Source of the DNA: Schauerella fraxinea
GTDB taxonomy: Bacteria > Pseudomonadota > Gammaproteobacteria > Burkholderiales > Burkholderiaceae_B
NCBI GenBank assembly: GCA_030849965.1
Contig: JAVDKL010000002.1
Coordinates: 124,001-188,000 of the forward strand
Length of the DNA: 64,000 bases
Direction: 5' to 3'
Made by a program: the position numbers and the translations under genes. Below are positions 8,751 to 18,038 of this stretch, one piece after another (the first letter of the stretch is position 1; each line of letters starts with the position of its first letter). The notes under the pieces are model-generated. The model ran no database searches and was not told where the DNA came from. It was given only the letters and a program-made list of their open reading frames with translations.

Positions 8751-9584
8751 ATGGACTCGATGACGCAATCGGAAGCCGTGCGGCTACGCGCGATCGCGCT
8801 GAAGCTGCGCCGGCACATGATCGTGCAGGCGCGCGGCAAGGGGCAGGGCTATCTGGGACAGGGACTCGGGTTGGCCGATTTTCTCGCAGTGCTGTATTGG
8901 CATGTGTTCGATGAAGACGATTGGCGGTTCGACGCGCACGATCGACAGCGTTTTTACTTGTCCACCGGCCATTATTCGATCGCGTTGTGGGCGGTGTTTG
9001 CCGAACTGGGCACGATCGATCCTGCGGAGCTCATGACCTACGGCGCCGACGGCGGTCGGCTGGACATGAGCACGATGGAAGGGCATGTGCCGGGCGTGGA
9101 GATGACCGGGGGATCGCTGGGCCACGGGCTGGGCATCGCCACTGGGGCCGCACTGGGATATCGGCTGGACGGCAAGCAATCGAAGATCCACGTGGAAGTC
9201 TCGGACGGCGAGTTGCAAGAGGGCTCGACGTGGGAGGCCGCCAACACAGCGGCGGCATTTCATCTCGATAATCTCGTGTGCTGGGTGGATTGCAACGGCA
9301 TTCAGGCGGACGGTCCTATCGTGGTCTCGATCGAACCGGTGGCCGATCGGTTTACCGCCTTCGGATGGGACGTCAAGGAAATCGATGGCAACGACATGAC
9401 GCAACTGCTGGCCGCGGCCGAGTGGTCTCGCGAGCGTCAAGGCAAGCCGCGCGCCATCGTGATGCGCACGCATCCAGGGCGCGGCGTCAAACGGATCGAA
9501 CAGCGGGATCGTGCGCATTTCGTGCGCATCGATGCCGACGAATGGGAAGACGTGGCGCGCGAACTGGAGACTGAAAATGCGTGA
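8751..9584 (+). CDS. transketolase, N-terminal (thiamine diphosphate) subunit
   Basis: 277 residues matching the N-terminal half of transketolase. The thiamine diphosphate motif is present as SDGELQEGSTWEAANTAA (about 150-167) followed by WVDCNGIQADG. GHGLGIATGAALG precedes it. The C-terminal half is encoded separately by the next gene, overlapping by eight bases. Split transketolases of this kind occur in special sugar pathways (for example apulose and sulfofructose degradation), where they transfer a two-carbon ketol unit. The donor substrate here is unknown, and no sugar kinase or isomerase accompanies it. Confidence 0.9.
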   Translation: MDSMTQSEAVRLRAIALKLRRHMIVQARGKGQGYLGQGLGLADFLAVLYWHVFDEDDWRFDAHDRQRFYLSTGHYSIALWAVFAELGTIDPAELMTYGADGGRLDMSTMEGHVPGVEMTGGSLGHGLGIATGAALGYRLDGKQSKIHVEVSDGELQEGSTWEAANTAAAFHLDNLVCWVDCNGIQADGPIVVSIEPVADRFTAFGWDVKEIDGNDMTQLLAAAEWSRERQGKPRAIVMRTHPGRGVKRIEQRDRAHFVRIDADEWEDVARELETENA

Positions 9585-10560
9585 AGGCAGAACCCTTGCA
9601 ATGAGCGAGTCCGAAGCGGTGGTGGGCCGCGACGCGATCCGTGCGCCGTTTTCCCAAGGCATGATGCGGGCCGCCGAACGTCATCCGGAATTGGTGCTGT
9701 TGACCGCCGACCTGGGGAAGTACACCGACACGGCCGACTTCAGCCAGCGCTATCCCGATCGCTACTTCAACGTGGGAATGGCCGAGCAGGCCATGGTGAT
9801 GGCGGCAGCCGGCTTATCCAAAGTCGGCAAGGTGGCGTACTGCACGACGTACGGCACGTTCGCCACGCGGCGCGCCTACGATTTTCTGGCGATCGCGTGC
9901 GCGCACAGCAATGAACGCGTGAAGATGTTTGCCGGCAATCCCGCGTTGCAGTCGGGCTATGGCGGCACGCATCAGGCCAATGAAGACCTGGCGTTGATGC
10001 GGGCCATTCCCGGCATGACCGTGCTCGACCCGTGTGACGCCACCGAAATGATGCAGATTGCCGAGCAGGCCGCAGACTGGCCGGGCACGATGTATTGCCG
10101 CTTGCTGCGCGCGAACGTGCCGGTGGTGTTCGACCCGGCAACGCACAAGCTCGAGGTCGGTCGTGGGCACGTGGTGTGGGGCGATGGCGACATCGGTTTC
10201 GTGTCGACCGGGTCGATGACCGAGCGCGTGTTCGATGCCGTGGCGCAGTTGGAGCGCCAGGGTGTGGGTGCGTCGATCTTTCACACGGCATCGCTCAAGC
10301 CGTTCGATCATGCGGGTCTGGTCGAGTTCGCCGGATCGGTCAAGCGGCTGGTGGTGTGCGAAAACCATGTGACCAGTGGCGGCTTGGCTTCATTGGTGAT
10401 CGAGTCGCTACATGATGCGGGGCTGCAACGGCCGGTGTTGAAGATCGCGATTCCCGACGAGTTCACCTCGTGCGGTTCGCATGCTTTCTTGCTCGATCGC
10501 TACGGGCTATCCACCGACCGCATCGTTGCGCGCGTGGGCAGTTGGCTGGAGGCTGCCTGA
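9577..10560 (+). CDS. transketolase, C-terminal (pyrimidine-binding) subunit
   Basis: 327 residues from ATG 9577, which has GGAGA six bases upstream; ATG 9601 is an alternative. The Pyr domain (about 15-180) holds the glutamate of NVGMAEQAMVMAAAGL that activates thiamine diphosphate and the YCTTYGTFATRRAYD segment. The C-terminal domain follows from about 195. With the preceding subunit it should form an alpha2beta2 transketolase with the active site at the subunit interface. It sits between the importer genes and a glycerol-dehydrogenase-like gene whose start is two bases after its stop. Confidence 0.9.
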   Translation: MREGRTLAMSESEAVVGRDAIRAPFSQGMMRAAERHPELVLLTADLGKYTDTADFSQRYPDRYFNVGMAEQAMVMAAAGLSKVGKVAYCTTYGTFATRRAYDFLAIACAHSNERVKMFAGNPALQSGYGGTHQANEDLALMRAIPGMTVLDPCDATEMMQIAEQAADWPGTMYCRLLRANVPVVFDPATHKLEVGRGHVVWGDGDIGFVSTGSMTERVFDAVAQLERQGVGASIFHTASLKPFDHAGLVEFAGSVKRLVVCENHVTSGGLASLVIESLHDAGLQRPVLKIAIPDEFTSCGSHAFLLDRYGLSTDRIVARVGSWLEAA

Positions 10561-10561
10561 T

Positions 10562-11668
10562 ATGGACACGGGCGACATCAGGGCGTTCGGCGCCGCACAT
10601 CGCTATTTTCAGGGGCCCGGCGCGGTGGCATTGATCGGCGAATGCGTGGCGTCGTTGGGACGCCATCCGGTGCTGGTGTGCGACATGATCGTGCGCGACC
10701 TGGTGCATGCCGGGGTCGTGGCGTCGTGTGCCGCGCAGTCGCAATCGTTGCGCTGGCTCGAGGTACGTGGCGACGTGACGCGTGCCGCGGTGGCGGCCCT
10801 GTGTGTTGCGGCTAGGGCCGAGGGCGCTACGCCCGACGTGGTCATCGCGGCGGGCGGCGGCAAAGGCGTCGATACGGGAAAGGCAGTCGCCTGCGAATTG
10901 GGCGCGCGCTTGGTCGTATTGCCCACGTCTGCCTCCAACGACGGGCCGTGCAGCAAAGCTTTCGTGTTCTACGACGACCACCACAACTTGTTGTCGGTGG
11001 AGCAGTTGGCGCGCAATCCGGATGCAGTGGTGGTGGATACCCGCTTTCTGGTGCGAGCGCCGCGAGCGCTCTTGGTATCGGGCATCGGTGACGCCTTGTG
11101 CAAATTGTATGAAGGCGATCAGACCCGGCTTGCCGGGGGCCGAAATCTCTTTGGCGGCGTGAGCACGATCGCCGCAGAGCAGTTGTCGGTCGCGTGCGAT
11201 CGGGTTATCCGCACCGATGCCGAAGCCGCCTTGTCGGCGCTGGGCACCGCAGAACCCAACGCCGCGTTCGAGCGGCTTACCGAGGCGCTCGTGCTGCTCA
11301 GCGGACTGGCGTTCGAGAACAGCGGGCTGTCGATTGCGCATTCGATGACGCGCGGTTTGCCGCGCGTGCCCGCACTGGGCGCGGCATTGCACGGTTTGCA
11401 GGTGGCCTATGGCCTGTACGTGCAGTGGCAACTCGAAGGCCGACCCGAGGCGTTCATGGCGGAGCAGGCGCGCTTCTATCGGGCCATCGGCTTGCCGCGC
11501 ACACTGGCCGAACTGGGCGCGTCACAGGTGGATGACGCGATGATCGCGTCGATCGCCGAAGGGACGATGCAGTCGCCACACTTGAAGCATTTCCAGCGCC
11601 CTTTGGCACAGGCCGATTTTGTGGCCGCCATGCAGCGGGTCGAAGCCCTTTCCTTTTCTCCTGCCTGA
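10562..11668 (+). CDS. GldA-like glycerol dehydrogenase family protein
   Basis: 368 residues from ATG 10562, two bases after the transketolase stop. It belongs to the iron-containing alcohol dehydrogenase superfamily, GldA branch. The nucleotide site GGGKGVDTGKA and PTSASNDGPCS are present. Metal ligands are Asp in GIGDAL, His in AHSMTRG and His in LHGLQV, matching the zinc site of glycerol dehydrogenase. The likely reaction is NAD-dependent oxidation of a vicinal diol or reduction of a hydroxyketone. The actual substrate could be glycerol, dihydroxyacetone, or a C4 product of the adjacent transketolase. Confidence 0.8.
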   Translation: MDTGDIRAFGAAHRYFQGPGAVALIGECVASLGRHPVLVCDMIVRDLVHAGVVASCAAQSQSLRWLEVRGDVTRAAVAALCVAARAEGATPDVVIAAGGGKGVDTGKAVACELGARLVVLPTSASNDGPCSKAFVFYDDHHNLLSVEQLARNPDAVVVDTRFLVRAPRALLVSGIGDALCKLYEGDQTRLAGGRNLFGGVSTIAAEQLSVACDRVIRTDAEAALSALGTAEPNAAFERLTEALVLLSGLAFENSGLSIAHSMTRGLPRVPALGAALHGLQVAYGLYVQWQLEGRPEAFMAEQARFYRAIGLPRTLAELGASQVDDAMIASIAEGTMQSPHLKHFQRPLAQADFVAAMQRVEALSFSPA

Positions 11669-11680
11669 GTACAACGCATC

Positions 11681-12397
11681 ATGACGGATACCTCTTCGAA
11701 CGCGCCGCTGGCCATCGTGACGGGCGGGGGCACAGGGCTGGGCCTGGCCACGTGCATCGAATTGCGCGCCCGCGGTTTTCGAGTGCTGGCGCTGGGCCTG
11801 GATACCGAGCCCGCAATCGAGGGCACGGATATCGATTTTCGGCGCATGGATATCACCGATGAGGTGGCGCTGCAGGCGATCGCCACCGCCGAGCCGCGCG
11901 TGGCGGTGCTGATCAATGCGGCCGGAATCATTTTGCATGACAACGCCGAGCACACCGTCGCGGGCTTCAAACGCGTGGTCGACGTCAATCTGCTGGGCAC
12001 TCAGCTCGCTTGCGTGTTGTTTCGCCAGGCATTGGGTGCCGCGCGCGGCAATATCGTCAACTTCGCCTCGATGTGGAGTTATTTCGGTTCTCCGCGCAAT
12101 CCGGCTTACGCCGCCAGCAAGGGGGCGGTGGTGTCGCTGACCAAGTCGCTCGCCGCTGGCTACGCCGCCGAGGGCATCCGCGTGAACGCGGTCGCACCGG
12201 GGTGGATCGATACGCGGATGTCGGCGACCGCTTTTGCCGACCCGGAGCGCAGTGCTGCATTGCTCAAACGATTGCCGATCGGCGCCTGGGGCGTGCCGCA
12301 AGACGTGGCCAAGGCGGTTGCTTTCCTGTGCTCGGCCGATGCGCGCTACATTACGGGCGTCACGCTGCCTGTCGACGGCGGATACAGCATCGCGTAA
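11681..12397 (+). CDS. short-chain dehydrogenase/reductase
   Basis: 238 residues, classical SDR. The Rossmann motif TGGGTGLG (about 14-21), NAAG, the catalytic Ser in NFASMWS and the YAASK (YxxxK) pair are all present, and the C-terminal GVTLPVDGGYS is typical. It follows the GldA-like gene by 12 bp in the same operon. It presumably oxidises or reduces a hydroxyl of the imported compound or of a pathway intermediate; specificity is not predictable. Confidence 0.88.
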   Translation: MTDTSSNAPLAIVTGGGTGLGLATCIELRARGFRVLALGLDTEPAIEGTDIDFRRMDITDEVALQAIATAEPRVAVLINAAGIILHDNAEHTVAGFKRVVDVNLLGTQLACVLFRQALGAARGNIVNFASMWSYFGSPRNPAYAASKGAVVSLTKSLAAGYAAEGIRVNAVAPGWIDTRMSATAFADPERSAALLKRLPIGAWGVPQDVAKAVAFLCSADARYITGVTLPVDGGYSIA

Positions 12398-12425
12398 CTG
12401 TTGGCTAACGGTGGGGAGTCGCTTG

Positions 12426-13214
12426 ATGACAACCGCATTGATGGGCATACGAACCACGGATGACGCCAGCGGCGTGCGCGGCACGCAAAGTTTGCGGCGG
12501 GCCTTGGCGCTCTTGCGGCTGGTGGCGCGGCGAGGCGATGGCGGCGTGCGGTTGACGCAACTCGTGAAAGAGTCCGGACTGGATCGCAGCACCACCTACC
12601 GCTTGATGAGTTGCCTGGTCGAGGAACAGTTCGTCGATCGCGACGACGAGCAACGCTACCACCTTGGGCCTGAAGCCGTGTTGCTGGGTTCGCTCTTGCC
12701 CAGTCCCACCCCACTCATTACGCGTTTCATTCCGGCAATGAAGCGGGTTGCGCGCATCGCCGGCGACACGACCTTCCTGATGATTCGGCAGGGCGATTTT
12801 GTGCAATGCGCACATCGCGAAGTCGGCAGTTCGCTGGTAAAGGTGTTGACGACCAATATCGGCCAACGGCGGCTGCTCGGCACCGGCACCTGCGGCGTTG
12901 CCGTGTTGGGTTTCATGACGGCGGCAGAGATTGCGCTGACCCATCAACGAAATGCTGCGGAGTATGCCGAGCGGCACATCGGTCTTGATCGATTATTGGC
13001 GATGGGCACCGCGGTGCGTGAACGCGACTGCGCCATTACCTTCGAGGCCTTCGAAGTGGGTGTGGCGGGCATCGGCGTGGCGTTCAAATTGGGCGAGCAT
13101 GCAATGGGTGCCATCAGCATCGCCACGCTCACCCTGCGTTTCGGCCCCGAGCGGCAGCATGCGTTGCAGAAGCTGCTGACATCGGAGTTGCAGCAGCTCG
13201 ACCTACATTCGTAG
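12426..13214 (+). CDS. IclR-family transcriptional regulator (second)
   Basis: 262 residues from ATG 12426, supported by GGGGAG upstream; the upstream extension of the frame belongs to the SDR region. The winged helix-turn-helix (about 20-80; VRLTQLVKESGLDRSTTYRLM) precedes an IclR effector domain. It closes the catabolic operon, 28 bp after the SDR stop. The other IclR is divergent at the head of the same operon, so two related regulators bracket one pathway. Alternatively this one may control the epoxide hydrolase or the acyl-CoA operon downstream. Its 3' end overlaps the convergent epoxide hydrolase by 12 bp. Confidence 0.87.
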   Translation: MTTALMGIRTTDDASGVRGTQSLRRALALLRLVARRGDGGVRLTQLVKESGLDRSTTYRLMSCLVEEQFVDRDDEQRYHLGPEAVLLGSLLPSPTPLITRFIPAMKRVARIAGDTTFLMIRQGDFVQCAHREVGSSLVKVLTTNIGQRRLLGTGTCGVAVLGFMTAAEIALTHQRNAAEYAERHIGLDRLLAMGTAVRERDCAITFEAFEVGVAGIGVAFKLGEHAMGAISIATLTLRFGPERQHALQKLLTSELQQLDLHS

Positions 13215-14369
13215 CGGCCGAAAGAAGGCGCGGATCTCGTGGGCCAGCGCGTCGGGCTGTTCGAGCGCCGCAAAGTGGCCGCCGTGAGGCATGTCGGTCC
13301 AACGTTGAATGTTCGTGAAAGTGCGCGCGGCGAGCGAGCGGGGCGGACGCACGATCTCCGCAGGAAAGGCCGCGTATCCGGTTGGCACCGTTACGCCGCC
13401 CGCTGGCGGGAACGGCCAGCTGCCTTGATGGCGCGCATAGTAGGGCCAGAACGACGCATTGATCGAGCCCGTAAACCAATACAGGCCGATGTGGGACAGC
13501 AGTTCATCCTTCGAGAAGCAGGCGTGGATGTCGCCGCCGCAATCCGACCAGGCGCGAAATTTTTCGGCGATCCAGGCGGCCAGGCCTGCCGGTGAGTCGG
13601 TGAGCGCATAGGCCAACGTTTGCGGACGCGTGCCCTGGATCGTGCTGTATCCCGTTTCCTGCTTGAGCCAGGTTTGCACGGCGTCGAGATACGCGCGTTC
13701 TTCTGCGGAGGGCGCGTCGAACGCATGCGGATCGCGTGGCAGCGGCAGCATGTTCAGGTGGATGCCGGCAACCCGGTCGGGGTAAGCATGCCCCAGCCGG
13801 GCCGATACCGACGCACCCCAGTCGCCGCCCTGCGCGCCGAAACGCGCGTACCCCAGCACATCGGTCATCAGCGTGGCAAACAGGTCTGCCATGCCTTCGA
13901 TGGGAACGCGTGGTGCGCCCGCTTTGAACGACAGGCCGTAACCCGGCAGGCTGGGCGCCACGATGGTGAAGGCATCCGCCGGATCGCCGCCGAACCGGGC
14001 CGGATCGGTGAGCCGCGGAATCAACTGTAGAAATTCGAATACCGATCCCGGCCAGCCATGCGACAGCACCAGCGGGAGCGGCGCGGGACCCCGGCCGGCC
14101 ACGTGCAGAAAATGCAAGGTGTGCGCGCCGATGTCGACGGTGTAATTGTCGAATGCATTCAGCCGGGCCTCTTGCGCACGCCAGTCGAATTGCTTATGCC
14201 AGTAGGCGACCAGCTCGCGCATCCACGCCAGATCCGTGCCGGTCGTCCACGCGGGCAGGTCGGGTTGATCGGGAAAGCGCGTCAACCCGAGACGAACGCC
14301 GAGATCGGCGAGCGCGTCATCGGTGATGCACAAGGTGAACGGTTGAGGGGGGTGGAAAGCGCTTGTCAT
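13203..14369 (-). CDS. epoxide hydrolase (EHN + alpha/beta hydrolase)
   Basis: 388 residues from the ATG at 14369, chosen because GGAGA lies upstream of it; a longer frame starting at 14423 lacks support. An N-terminal EHN lid segment (about 1-105) precedes the alpha/beta-hydrolase core. The oxyanion motif HGWPGS, the nucleophilic Asp in QGGDWGA and the catalytic His in GGHFAALEQPD are visible, matching microsomal-type epoxide hydrolases. It would open an epoxide to a vicinal diol. No signal peptide is evident. It points away from the acyl-CoA operon that starts at 14549, with about 180 bp of divergent promoter space between. Confidence 0.88.
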   Translation of the reverse strand: MTSAFHPPQPFTLCITDDALADLGVRLGLTRFPDQPDLPAWTTGTDLAWMRELVAYWHKQFDWRAQEARLNAFDNYTVDIGAHTLHFLHVAGRGPAPLPLVLSHGWPGSVFEFLQLIPRLTDPARFGGDPADAFTIVAPSLPGYGLSFKAGAPRVPIEGMADLFATLMTDVLGYARFGAQGGDWGASVSARLGHAYPDRVAGIHLNMLPLPRDPHAFDAPSAEERAYLDAVQTWLKQETGYSTIQGTRPQTLAYALTDSPAGLAAWIAEKFRAWSDCGGDIHACFSKDELLSHIGLYWFTGSINASFWPYYARHQGSWPFPPAGGVTVPTGYAAFPAEIVRPPRSLAARTFTNIQRWTDMPHGGHFAALEQPDALAHEIRAFFRPLRM

Positions 14370-14548
14370 GGCATGTCTCCGGGCATGAAGGCGAAGCTTG
14401 TGGGCGTTTTGGCACGATGGCAAGCGTTATGCCGTGTGCGGTGCACAAGATGCATGGACGTTCACATCGTGAACATTCCTGCATCGGAGGCTTGGCGGGC
14501 GAGCGCAGCGCCACTCACACTGTGCGCACAATAATGAGGAGACACAGC

Positions 14549-15334
14549 ATGTCGGATACGTCTTTGCTGTTGGATATCGAGGATGGCGTGGCGCGCATCA
14601 CGCTCAATCGGCCGGACCAACTCAACGCAGTGGCCGGACCGCTGCATACGGCGCTTTCGCGCGTGTTCATCGACCTCGCCGAGCGCCGCGATTTGCGCGC
14701 CATTGTGCTCACCGGCGCAGGTAAGGCCTTTTGCGCCGGCGGCGACATCGAATGGATGAAAGCGGCGGTGCGCGAGCCGGAGGATTTCGAGGTGGTGACG
14801 TGGGAGGCCAAGCGCATTGTGTATTCGATGCTCGACTGCGAGATTCCCATCATCGGCCGCATCAATGGCCACGCCGTGGGCCTGGGCGCCACGCTCGCCT
14901 TGCTATGCGATATCACCGTGATGGCGGATGGCGCGCGCATCGGCGATCCGCATGTGCGCGTGGGATTGAATGCCGCCGATGGCGGCGGGTTTCTGTGGCC
15001 GGCAGTGATCGGTTACGGCCGCGCGCGCGAGATGCTGTTGACCGGCGACTTGCTCACCGCGCAAGAAGCGTATGCCTTGGGCGCGGTTGGCCACGTAGTC
15101 GATCCAGCCGATCTGGACAGCACCGTCGATGGCATCGTGGCCAAGCTGCGCCATGGGGCGGCCAAGGCAATCCGCTGGACGAAGGCGGGCTACACGATTC
15201 CGCTGCGCCAGTTGGCGCACGGCCACATGGATGCCGGTACCGCCTATGAATGCCTGACGAATCTCACCCAGGATCATCGTGAAGCGGTCGAGGCCTTCGA
15301 GGCCAAGCGCAAGCCCGTTTTTACCGGTCGATGA
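14549..15334 (+). CDS. enoyl-CoA hydratase/isomerase family protein (atypical crotonase)
   Basis: 261 residues from ATG 14549 with a strong GAGGAGA upstream. The crotonase fold is clear: GKAFCAGGDIEWM forms the oxyanion-hole region and GHAVGLGATLALLCDI follows. The two glutamates used for water addition in the classical hydratase are not there: the first position is Thr in GLGATLAL and the second is His in GDPHVRVGL. An Asp in NAADGG follows. The reaction may therefore be hydration by other residues, isomerisation or C-C cleavage. It heads a five-gene operon with an acyl-CoA ligase and two dehydrogenases. Confidence 0.85.
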   Translation: MSDTSLLLDIEDGVARITLNRPDQLNAVAGPLHTALSRVFIDLAERRDLRAIVLTGAGKAFCAGGDIEWMKAAVREPEDFEVVTWEAKRIVYSMLDCEIPIIGRINGHAVGLGATLALLCDITVMADGARIGDPHVRVGLNAADGGGFLWPAVIGYGRAREMLLTGDLLTAQEAYALGAVGHVVDPADLDSTVDGIVAKLRHGAAKAIRWTKAGYTIPLRQLAHGHMDAGTAYECLTNLTQDHREAVEAFEAKRKPVFTGR

Positions 15335-15346
15335 GCCGGTGTACGC

Positions 15347-17008
15347 ATGGACCACTTCAATGAGCTTGCCGGACTGACGATTCCGGCGTTGCTGCGACGG
15401 CGCGCAATCACATTGCGCTTCAAACTCGCATTGTCGGCCCCGTCCCATCGCGGTTACCGCGATCGGCTGACGTACGGGCAACTGGTGCATCGCATGACGA
15501 CAATGGGGCGCTCGCTGCGCGCGCGTGACGTCAATGCGGGCGATCGGGTCGCTTTGTTTCTGGCCAACACCGCCGTGCGCGAAGGCGTGTTGACGGCGCT
15601 GGGCTGCTGGGAGATCGGCGCGATCGTGGCGCCGCTGAATGTGCGGGCGTCGGATGACGAACTCTCGTTTGCGCTCGACCTGATTGCACCCGCGGTGATT
15701 GTGGCCGAGGACGCCGATGTCGCGCGCTTGCGGCGGTTGGCAGCGGCGGCGCGCGTGTGGTGTTTGAGCGGCGGGAAAGATGTGACGCCAGGTGCTGAAC
15801 GCTGGCCGGATCCGCAGGACGGCGGGGCGGGCGCTTCGGCGGCGTCATCGGCCACCCCGAGCGATCGCGTGGATGGCCCTGCCGCCTACGTGGTGCCCGA
15901 CCCTGAAGCGCCGAGTGTGCTGTTGTTTACTTCCGGCACGACCGCACGCGCCAAGGCGGTGGTGCACACGCAACGCTCGCAGTTGCATGCCGGCCTGGCA
16001 GTGGGTGGCGCAATCGGGTTGACCGAGGCCGATACGTATCAAGGCGCATGGCCGCTCTTTACCAGTTCGGTGCTGAACATGGCGTGCATGTCGTCGTGGG
16101 TCTACGGCGCCGGCGTGGTGCTGGAAGAAAACACCTTGGACAACGCGGCGCGGTTGCGGTTGATTGCCGCGGAGGCCACGAGCGTGTACCACGGCGTCAC
16201 GTCGCCTTTGCACTTCATGATCGACGAGTACGCCCGCGGCGGCTATGACCTCACGTGTCTTCGGCGCCTGGGCTATGGCGGCGCCGTCATGCCGGTCGAG
16301 GTCATTGAAAAGTTTCGCCGGCATTTGCCGTGGGTCGATCAGGTGCATATCTGGGGCATGACCGAAACCGGCCCGGCGGGCACGTTTCTGCCGCCTTGGT
16401 ATCTACCGCGCAAAGCCGGTTGCATCGGTCAACCGATGCCAGGTTGCGCCGTGCGCATCGTCGACGATGAAACAGGTGCGCCGATGGCGTCGGGCGGCAC
16501 CGGCGAAATCGCGTTCGCCGGACCCAGCGCGGCGCTCGGCTATTACCGTAACCCGGAGGCGACCGCGCAAACGTTCGTCGATGGCTGGGTGCGCACCGGC
16601 GACATCGGGCGTATCGACGACGAAGGGCATCTGCATTTCGTGGACCGCAAGAAAGACATCATCAATCGCGGCGGCTTGAAAGTGGCGTCTGCGGCTGTGG
16701 AGGAAGTGCTGTACCGCGACCCGCGATTGAAGGAGGCAGCCGTGATCGCCGTGGCGCATCCGGGTTTGGGCGAAGACGTGGCCGCATGTGTGGTGGCACG
16801 CGAAGGCACCCAGCTTGATCTGCAGGTGCTGGCGCAACTATGCGCCGATCACTTGGCCGACTATGCCTGCCCCCGCCAATGGTTTGTGCTGCCGGCACTG
16901 CCCAAGAATCCCATGGGGAAAATTTTGAAGCGCGAATTGCGCGACATGATTGTGACCGAGACGCCATGGCGCATCGACGTCGCCCCACGCCGCCCAGGTT
17001 CAACGTGA
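15347..17008 (+). CDS. AMP-forming acyl-CoA synthetase
   Basis: 553 residues, ANL superfamily. The P-loop-like A3 motif LLFTSGTTARAKAVVHTQ (about 185-202), A5 GMTETGPAG, the hinge region TGDIGRIDDEGHLHFVDRKKDII and the C-terminal catalytic Lys in NPMGKILKREL (about 527) are all present. It would activate a carboxylic acid to its CoA ester for the neighbouring dehydrogenases and crotonase. The acid could be a fatty, dicarboxylic or alicyclic acid and cannot be read from the sequence. The gene follows the crotonase by 12 bp. Confidence 0.9.
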   Translation: MDHFNELAGLTIPALLRRRAITLRFKLALSAPSHRGYRDRLTYGQLVHRMTTMGRSLRARDVNAGDRVALFLANTAVREGVLTALGCWEIGAIVAPLNVRASDDELSFALDLIAPAVIVAEDADVARLRRLAAAARVWCLSGGKDVTPGAERWPDPQDGGAGASAASSATPSDRVDGPAAYVVPDPEAPSVLLFTSGTTARAKAVVHTQRSQLHAGLAVGGAIGLTEADTYQGAWPLFTSSVLNMACMSSWVYGAGVVLEENTLDNAARLRLIAAEATSVYHGVTSPLHFMIDEYARGGYDLTCLRRLGYGGAVMPVEVIEKFRRHLPWVDQVHIWGMTETGPAGTFLPPWYLPRKAGCIGQPMPGCAVRIVDDETGAPMASGGTGEIAFAGPSAALGYYRNPEATAQTFVDGWVRTGDIGRIDDEGHLHFVDRKKDIINRGGLKVASAAVEEVLYRDPRLKEAAVIAVAHPGLGEDVAACVVAREGTQLDLQVLAQLCADHLADYACPRQWFVLPALPKNPMGKILKRELRDMIVTETPWRIDVAPRRPGST

Positions 17009-17016
17009 GAACACCC

Positions 17017-18027
17017 ATGCACACTGCTCAAGCGATCCAGATTGCCGCTTATGGCGATCCCGATGTCATGCATCTCGCACGGGTCGAGGTGCCCGAGCCC
17101 GCCGCGGGCGAAGTGCAGATCGTCCAACATGTCGCCGGCGTCAATTACCTGGACACTTACCATCGTCGCGGCGTGTTTCCGTTGCCGCGGCTGCCCGGTG
17201 TGCTTGGGGTGGAAGGCGCGGGCGTGGTCGCGGCTGTGGGGGAGGGTGTTGCGGGATTTGCGATCGGCGATCGCGTGAGTTATGCCTGCCGCCCCATTGG
17301 CGGCTACACCACGCGGCGCAATCTGCCGGCTGTGACCGTTCTGCATCTGCCGGATGACGTGACCTTCGAACAGGCGGGTGCGGCGACCTTGCGCGGCCTG
17401 ACGGCGCATATGGTGTTGCGGCGCGTGGCGCCAGTGGGGCCGGGCGACACGGTACTCATCCATGCCGCAGCCGGTGGCCTGGGATTGTTGCTGTGCCAAT
17501 GGGCACGGCTGCTCGGGGCACGCGTGATCGGCACTGTAGGTTCGCCGGACAAGGCGCAGATCGCCACCGAGTTCGGTTGCGATCACGTCATTCTGTATCG
17601 CGAGCAATCCTTCGTCGACGAAGTGCGTCGGCTGACCGACGGCCGCGGCGTGGATGCGGTATTCGAAGGCTTGGGTGGACAAGTTTTTCATGACTCGTTG
17701 ACGGTGCTGAGGCCATTCGGACATCTGGTCAATCTTGGGCAGGTAGCAGCGGGTTTGCCTTCGGTGGCGCTCGGCGACCTGGGGCCTGCGCGGTCATTGA
17801 CGATATCGGTGCCCGGCGTATTTGCCTACGTGCACGGCGGCGCCGATCTGCCGGCGGCGGCTGCGGAAGTCTTCGGATTGATCGGTCGCGGCGACTTGCG
17901 GGTGCACGTGGGCGGCACGTTCGCGCTGCGCGACGCTGCCCGCGCACACGAAGCGCTGGCATCGCGTCATACGGTGGGCGCGGTGGTGCTGTCGACCACC
18001 GATGACTTGCGCGCAGACGATCGCTAG
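17017..18027 (+). CDS. NADPH:quinone oxidoreductase family (MDR) protein
   Basis: 336 residues from ATG 17017, eight bases after the ligase stop. It is a medium-chain reductase of the QOR branch without structural or catalytic zinc ligands: GVNYLDTYHRRG, GVEGAGVV and the nucleotide-binding IHAAAGGLGLLLCQWA are diagnostic. It could reduce quinones or an alpha,beta-unsaturated carbonyl. In this operon a role as an enoyl or acryloyl reductase on a pathway intermediate is plausible but unproven. Confidence 0.85.
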   Translation: MHTAQAIQIAAYGDPDVMHLARVEVPEPAAGEVQIVQHVAGVNYLDTYHRRGVFPLPRLPGVLGVEGAGVVAAVGEGVAGFAIGDRVSYACRPIGGYTTRRNLPAVTVLHLPDDVTFEQAGAATLRGLTAHMVLRRVAPVGPGDTVLIHAAAGGLGLLLCQWARLLGARVIGTVGSPDKAQIATEFGCDHVILYREQSFVDEVRRLTDGRGVDAVFEGLGGQVFHDSLTVLRPFGHLVNLGQVAAGLPSVALGDLGPARSLTISVPGVFAYVHGGADLPAAAAEVFGLIGRGDLRVHVGGTFALRDAARAHEALASRHTVGAVVLSTTDDLRADDR

Positions 18028-18038
18028 GGGGCGACATC

